From: Thermofilaceae archaeon
GTDB taxonomy: Archaea; Thermoproteota; Thermoprotei; Thermofilales; Thermofilaceae
Assembly: GCA_027017025.1 (NCBI GenBank)
Contig: JALURH010000201.1
Span: forward strand, 1 to 8,536
Direction of reading: 5' to 3'
DNA length: 8,536 nt
Made by a program: the position numbers and the translations under genes. Below the pieces are notes generated by a model. That model did no database searches. It was given only the letters and a program-made list of their open reading frames with translations, and had not been told where the DNA came from. Shown piece by piece: positions 5,444 to 8,536 of the stretch (position 1 is the stretch's first letter; every line of letters begins with the position of its first letter).

Positions 5444-6177
5444 AACTCTACCACCTCTAGAGGCTTATAGCCCGGTTTTAGATCCCAGTACCAACCTCTC
5501 CCAGTTTCTATCTTCTTAGCTTTCATTTCTATTAGTTTCTGCCTCAGCTCTAGGAGAACTAACTCGAAGAATCTATCTTCATCATAGACTATCTTAGCTT
5601 CTTCGACAAGATCTAGTAGAATTAGCGGTAGCCTTCTAATCTCCGCAGGTTTTAGAGGGTAGAAGCTAAGTGAAGTATTATAGCCCTGTGATCTCAGAAA
5701 ATGAAGCTCATCCCCAGCTTCCTTACGAGCGATTTTTAGTAACAACTCTATTCTCCTCCCTACGCTTCCACTAAATTCTTCTGAAATAACTAGGAGATCT
5801 AGATCACTGTTCTCTCTAGCTGTTCCCCTCGCTACAGATCCGTAGACAATAAATGATTTTAACCTAATATGTCTCCATATAGCTCTGAAACAAGTATATA
5901 TTAGCTCTAGGTAGCGCTCCTGAGGTATCCTAATCCTCCTAGCTTTTCCAGAAGCTAGGAGCATAAAGTTCTCTGGGGATAGAAGCCTATAGACCCTTGG
6001 CCTCTTCCTCTCAAATACTATAAGTAAACCATGTCTATGGAGCCCACTTAAAACTGCTTTAACCATATTTTCGCTTAGCGTTAACACCTTAGCTACATCA
6101 GAGAATGTAAATATATTTACGCCAAACTCTACGTAGAGTTTGGCGTAAGCTTCCCCTAGCCACTTTGGAACCCACAT
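5440..6177 (-). CDS. Winged-helix nucleotidyltransferase (MNT-like), second module
   Basis: Residues 1-66 form a winged helix-turn-helix (FTFSDVAKVLTLSENMVKAV ... LHRHGLLIVFERKRPRVYRL). Residues 85-200 are a polymerase-beta-type nucleotidyltransferase with G113-S114 in YGSVARGTARENSDLDLLVI and D125/D127. The third carboxylate expected on the following strand is not obvious (NTSLSFYPL, 167-174), so catalysis may be weakened. The C-terminal GWYWDLKPGYKPLEV is a tail I recall from archaeal members. Start ATG 6177 lies about 25-30 bp from the TATA box, so the mRNA is probably leaderless. The DNA-binding domain makes autoregulation likely; tandem 17-bp repeats cover the promoter and a perfect 32-bp palindrome lies at nucleotides 30-61 of the gene. 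The HEPN gene follows with a 4-nt overlap. Confidence 0.87.
   Translation of the reverse strand: MWVPKWLGEAYAKLYVEFGVNIFTFSDVAKVLTLSENMVKAVLSGLHRHGLLIVFERKRPRVYRLLSPENFMLLASGKARRIRIPQERYLELIYTCFRAIWRHIRLKSFIVYGSVARGTARENSDLDLLVISEEFSGSVGRRIELLLKIARKEAGDELHFLRSQGYNTSLSFYPLKPAEIRRLPLILLDLVEEAKIVYDEDRFFELVLLELRQKLIEMKAKKIETGRGWYWDLKPGYKPLEVVEF
6117..6148. repeat. Perfect 32-bp palindrome inside the nucleotidyltransferase gene
   Basis: Half-site TTACGCCAAACTCTAC (6117-6132) is followed at once by its exact reverse complement (6133-6148). It encodes AYAKLYVEFGVN (residues 10-21). In RNA it could form a stem of about 14 bp with a 4-nt loop close to the mRNA 5' end; in DNA it could be a dimeric-protein binding site. 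Confidence 0.9.
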
Positions 6178-6180
6178 ATA

Positions 6181-6214
6181 GTTAATATATAGTTAACGTT
6201 AATATATAGTTAGC
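6181..6214 (-). promoter_or_regulatory. Tandem 17-bp repeats over the promoter, probable operator
   Basis: GTTAATATATAGTTAAC (6181-6197) and GTTAATATATAGTTAGC (6198-6214) are adjacent copies differing at one base. A third partial copy ATATAGTTAA overlaps the start codon (6176-6185). On the minus strand the outer copy contains the TATA element CTATATATT at the right distance from the ATG at 6177, so a bound repressor would block the promoter. Confidence 0.7.
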
Positions 6215-6235
6215 CATAGGATTCCTAGAGTATCC

Positions 6236-6285
6236 TTAGGGAAATTCGGTTACTGCAATTTACCTATAGGGAAGTTGGTTCTCTG
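6236..6285. repeat. Imperfect 20-bp direct repeat between divergent operons
   Basis: TTAGGGAAATTCGGTTACTG (6236-6255) and ATAGGGAAGTTGGTTCTCTG (6266-6285) share most bases at a 30-bp period. They lie upstream of both divergent promoters. Could be a binding site pair or chance. Confidence 0.3.
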
Positions 6286-6375
6286 TATGGATTATATATC
6301 ACTAAGAGAACATTATGTAAGATTTCCTGTATTATAAGCTTGATATAAATATATTATACTTTGTTATTCCCATAA

Positions 6376-6390
6376 TACTTATAAAATATT
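6376..6390 (+). promoter_or_regulatory. TATA box of the GltB-like operon
   Basis: ACTTATAAAATATTC is a strong archaeal TATA element centred about 26 bp before ATG 6409. No ribosome site precedes the ATG, so the transcript is very probably leaderless. Confidence 0.65.
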
Positions 6391-6408
6391 CTATTTTTAA
6401 TCTGGTAT

Positions 6409-7827
6409 ATGTTGAAGAAGGAACGTAATACTTCGAGGAAAAACTTGTTTAAAAGATACCATATAGAAGTTGTTGAAGCACCACCTAAGGTTGAGTTACC
6501 TCCGAAATACTTGGTTAAGCGGTACAATAACTGTACGTATGTTCAGGAATGCACAATTATATGTATATATAATGTACATAGGCCTAGTGAAGACGGAACT
6601 GTTGCTGAGCCTATAAGTAAGTTATGTAGAGGCTGCCACCTGTGTTCCCTAGCTTGCCCAAAAGCCGCCCTCTCGGTTGAGTTTAACCCAGAGTTCCTAA
6701 AGCTGGGGAACTCATATTTTACTCCAGAGAGAATTGAGCAAATATATTTTGAGGCTGAGACCGGGCGAGTCCCTGTCTCAGGGGCTGGCTATGGGGGACC
6801 CTTCGCTGGCAGAGGTTTTGACTCAATATGGTTTGATTTCTCGGAAATCGTAAGGCCAACTCGTGATGGTATACATGGTAGAGAATATATTTCTACTTCT
6901 GTTGACCTGGGCAGGAGACCTAGCTACCTGGAGTTTGATGAACGGGGAAGACTTCTAACAGATTTCCCACTTAATATTGAGATACCGTTACCAATACTAT
7001 TTAATACACCTACGCCCTGTGCCACTAATAGGTGGCTACAATTGTCCCTGGCGAAAGCTGCTTCAATCCTTAAAACCTTCTCATTTGTTAGAGCTGAGAA
7101 TTTGGGAGAAGATTTGATGCGTTATAAACAGTGGCTAATTCCCAGAATTCCAGCAGAGTATATCGATGAGTATGTGGATCCAATTAAAGAAACTAGGATA
7201 GTGGAAATTGATTGTAGAGGGAAAGAGGATTTTGGAGATATAGTGGAGACTGTGAGAAATAGTAATCCCTCGATACTTGTCTCCTTCCATCTCCCCTATT
7301 GTAGTGAAGCTGGTGAGATAGCTGAGGAACTTGTTGATGGAGGAGCTGACTTGATACATTTTTATGCAGATGAGAGAGAAGTGGAGAAGGATCCTGAGTA
7401 TATTGTTAGAGCTATACGCTCCGTACATATACGCCTCGTGGATAGGGGAGTACGCGACCAAGTAACATTTATTTCAAGTGGTGGTGTAGCTGAAGCCGCA
7501 CATGTTCCTAAGTCCATACAGCTTGGCGCTGATGTTGTAGCCATAGGTCTAGCCTATCAAGTAGCCTTAGGTTGTAGAGTTTGTAATGGGGAGAGAGAGG
7601 ATTTATGCCCCCTGAAGGTGGGGGAAAATGATGTGGATTGGGCAGCACAGAGAATTATCAATATGGTGGCTTCGTGGAGAGATCAGTTACTTGAGGTTCT
7701 AGGAGGTATGGGTATGCGTGAAGTTAGGAGATTAAGGGGTGAGGTTGGTAGAGCAATGTTTTACCACGAACTTGAGAGGAAAATTTTCGGCGGTGGAGAT
7801 TATGCAGAAATTAACTTGGAGACCTAA
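6409..7827 (+). CDS. Ferredoxin-GltB-like protein, divergent paralogue
   Basis: This 472-residue protein has an N-terminal ferredoxin part and a C-terminal FMN-type barrel related to the synthase domain of glutamate synthase. Cysteines C73-C76-C79-C83-P form one normal [4Fe-4S] motif; the other, C42, C48, C52, lacks the second cysteine (Val45), as in [3Fe-4S] ferredoxins. ETGRVPVSG and GGPFAGRGFDSIWFDF (118-144) align with the downstream gene. The end of the barrel is recognisable (ISSGGVAEAAHVPKSIQLGA, 355-374; VALGCRVC ... CPLKVG, with C389, C392, C400 as a possible third cluster). But the MSFGSIS, GEGG and GGTG segments of true synthases are altered or missing, so glutamate-forming activity here is doubtful. 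It overlaps the next gene by 26 nt. I infer a heteromeric flavin/iron-sulfur enzyme with this as the non-catalytic or electron-transfer subunit. Confidence 0.75.
   Translation: MLKKERNTSRKNLFKRYHIEVVEAPPKVELPPKYLVKRYNNCTYVQECTIICIYNVHRPSEDGTVAEPISKLCRGCHLCSLACPKAALSVEFNPEFLKLGNSYFTPERIEQIYFEAETGRVPVSGAGYGGPFAGRGFDSIWFDFSEIVRPTRDGIHGREYISTSVDLGRRPSYLEFDERGRLLTDFPLNIEIPLPILFNTPTPCATNRWLQLSLAKAASILKTFSFVRAENLGEDLMRYKQWLIPRIPAEYIDEYVDPIKETRIVEIDCRGKEDFGDIVETVRNSNPSILVSFHLPYCSEAGEIAEELVDGGADLIHFYADEREVEKDPEYIVRAIRSVHIRLVDRGVRDQVTFISSGGVAEAAHVPKSIQLGADVVAIGLAYQVALGCRVCNGEREDLCPLKVGENDVDWAAQRIINMVASWRDQLLEVLGGMGMREVRRLRGEVGRAMFYHELERKIFGGGDYAEINLET
7792..7798 (+). promoter_or_regulatory. Ribosome site of the second GltB-like gene
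   Basis: GGTGGAG lies inside the end of the upstream gene, 3 nt before ATG 7802. The spacing is short but no other site fits, and translation from the overlapping upstream gene may help. A later in-frame ATG (7844) would cut residues before the ferredoxin cysteines. Confidence 0.4.
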
Positions 7828-8536
7828 AGTTAAGCCAGCCCCCATGAAATATCCCTGCAAGATAGATAAGTATGAGGTCTTAATAGATAGATCTAAGTGC
7901 ACAGCTTGTGGCGCATGTGCCCAGATCTGCGATTACATAGCTTCCGCCCCTCTAGATTACGAGGCCTTTAAGCAATCCACCGGCTATATTAGGGTATTAA
8001 ATCCTAAAATGTTCTGTAGAGGACCTAAATGCAGGCTATGTGTTGAAACATGCCTCACCAATGCAATAACCGTTAGAATAAGTCCCGAGTATAAAGCGCT
8101 AGGCGACTATAGGTGGACTGCCGATCTCATACTTTCAACTTGGGAGGAAGCGGAGACTGGTAGAGTATCTGGCAGATACGAGTATAGGGTAGGGGCGTCG
8201 GGAGGGGGATTTGATAAGTTAAGGTTTGACTTCGAGCTTAGAGAGGATCTAGGCGATTTCCTGGAGTTCCAGGAATATGGGGATGACTTTGACACCTCTA
8301 TAGTGCTCAACAAAAGGAGTGATGGGAGACCAAAAATAGAGATACCTATCCCTATCTACGGCGCCGATATGTCTTTTGGCTCGATAAGCCTAAACGCTAT
8401 GTTGGCGCGTGTAAAGGCAGCTAAAGAGTGGAGCACGTTTATGGGGACGGGTGAGGGAGGGTATCCCGAGGAACTTATACCATATAAAGACTATGTTATA
8501 ACACAGGTAGCAACAGGGCACTTTGGTGTTAGTGCA
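7802..8536 (+). CDS. Ferredoxin-glutamate synthase (GltB synthase domain) protein, partial
   Basis: The first 245 residues are seen; the gene runs past the window end. Two full four-cysteine motifs are present: C33-C36-C39-C43 (CTACGACAQIC) and C72-C77-C80-C84 (CRGPKCRLCVETC). After ETGRVSG (119-124) and GGGFDKLRFDFEL, the glutamate synthase barrel begins: IEIPIPIYGADMSFGSISLN and GTGEGGYPEEL, then QVATGHFGVSA, all hallmarks of the FMN-containing synthase domain. There is no N-terminal glutaminase domain, as in archaeal GltB-type proteins. Such proteins are thought to make glutamate from 2-oxoglutarate with ammonia from another subunit, but archaeal versions are little tested. It overlaps the divergent paralogue upstream, suggesting a complex. 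It is the one of the pair likely to keep FMN and substrate chemistry. Confidence 0.85.
   Translation, partial: MQKLTWRPKVKPAPMKYPCKIDKYEVLIDRSKCTACGACAQICDYIASAPLDYEAFKQSTGYIRVLNPKMFCRGPKCRLCVETCLTNAITVRISPEYKALGDYRWTADLILSTWEEAETGRVSGRYEYRVGASGGGFDKLRFDFELREDLGDFLEFQEYGDDFDTSIVLNKRSDGRPKIEIPIPIYGADMSFGSISLNAMLARVKAAKEWSTFMGTGEGGYPEELIPYKDYVITQVATGHFGVSA

Noticed and set aside
6181..6214. Tandem repeats as a short CRISPR array
   Set aside because: The two units are directly adjacent with no spacers and overlap a promoter, so an operator is the better reading.
7135..7544. Minus-strand open frames inside the first GltB-like gene
   Set aside because: Shadows of a gene with recognisable iron-sulfur and barrel motifs; no promoter or family signal.

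Overview
The window looks like a chromosomal stretch of a hyperthermophilic archaeon of the Thermoproteota, probably Desulfurococcales or a relative. This rests on AT-rich TATA-type promoters 22-30 bp from start codons, several apparently leaderless genes, many GTG/TTG starts with GGAGGTG-type ribosome sites, and the families present: HEPN/MNT pairs, VapBC, an AF_0612-type aspartic protease and ferredoxin-GltB fusions. The assignment is inference; no rRNA or marker gene is present.

Layout. Positions 1-416 hold only a short broken reading frame. 417-1123 (+) is a HEPN/MNT pair. 1232-1940 (-) is an AbrB-type VapB with a dead VapC. 2011-2140 (-) keeps the right end and TnpB tail of an IS200/IS605-type element. 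2359-3131 (-) is an overlapping pair: a ribbon-helix-helix-like/DUF5678-like protein and a DTG aspartic protease, with two palindromic boxes between TATA box and start. 3401-3669 (-) is a badly decayed PIN-domain toxin, not visible as a normal ORF. 3709-4188 (-) is a ferritin-like diiron protein. 4335-4723 (-) is another frameshifted VapC. 5003-6177 (-) is a second HEPN/nucleotidyltransferase operon, with a winged-helix on the nucleotidyltransferase, tandem 17-bp repeats at its promoter and a perfect 32-bp palindrome inside its 5' coding region. From 6409 (+) an operon of two overlapping ferredoxin-glutamate-synthase-like genes begins and runs off the window.

The region 417-6177 is an accessory island of toxin-antitoxin-like modules: all three PIN toxins are broken while the nucleotidyltransferase/HEPN and protease pairs remain open. 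The candidates for new biology are the RHH/DUF5678-protease pair with its operators, the palindrome-bearing winged-helix-MNT/HEPN operon, and the GltB-like pair in which one subunit has lost conserved GltS motifs and one cluster cysteine. Everything from 6409 on looks like conserved metabolic (housekeeping) sequence.
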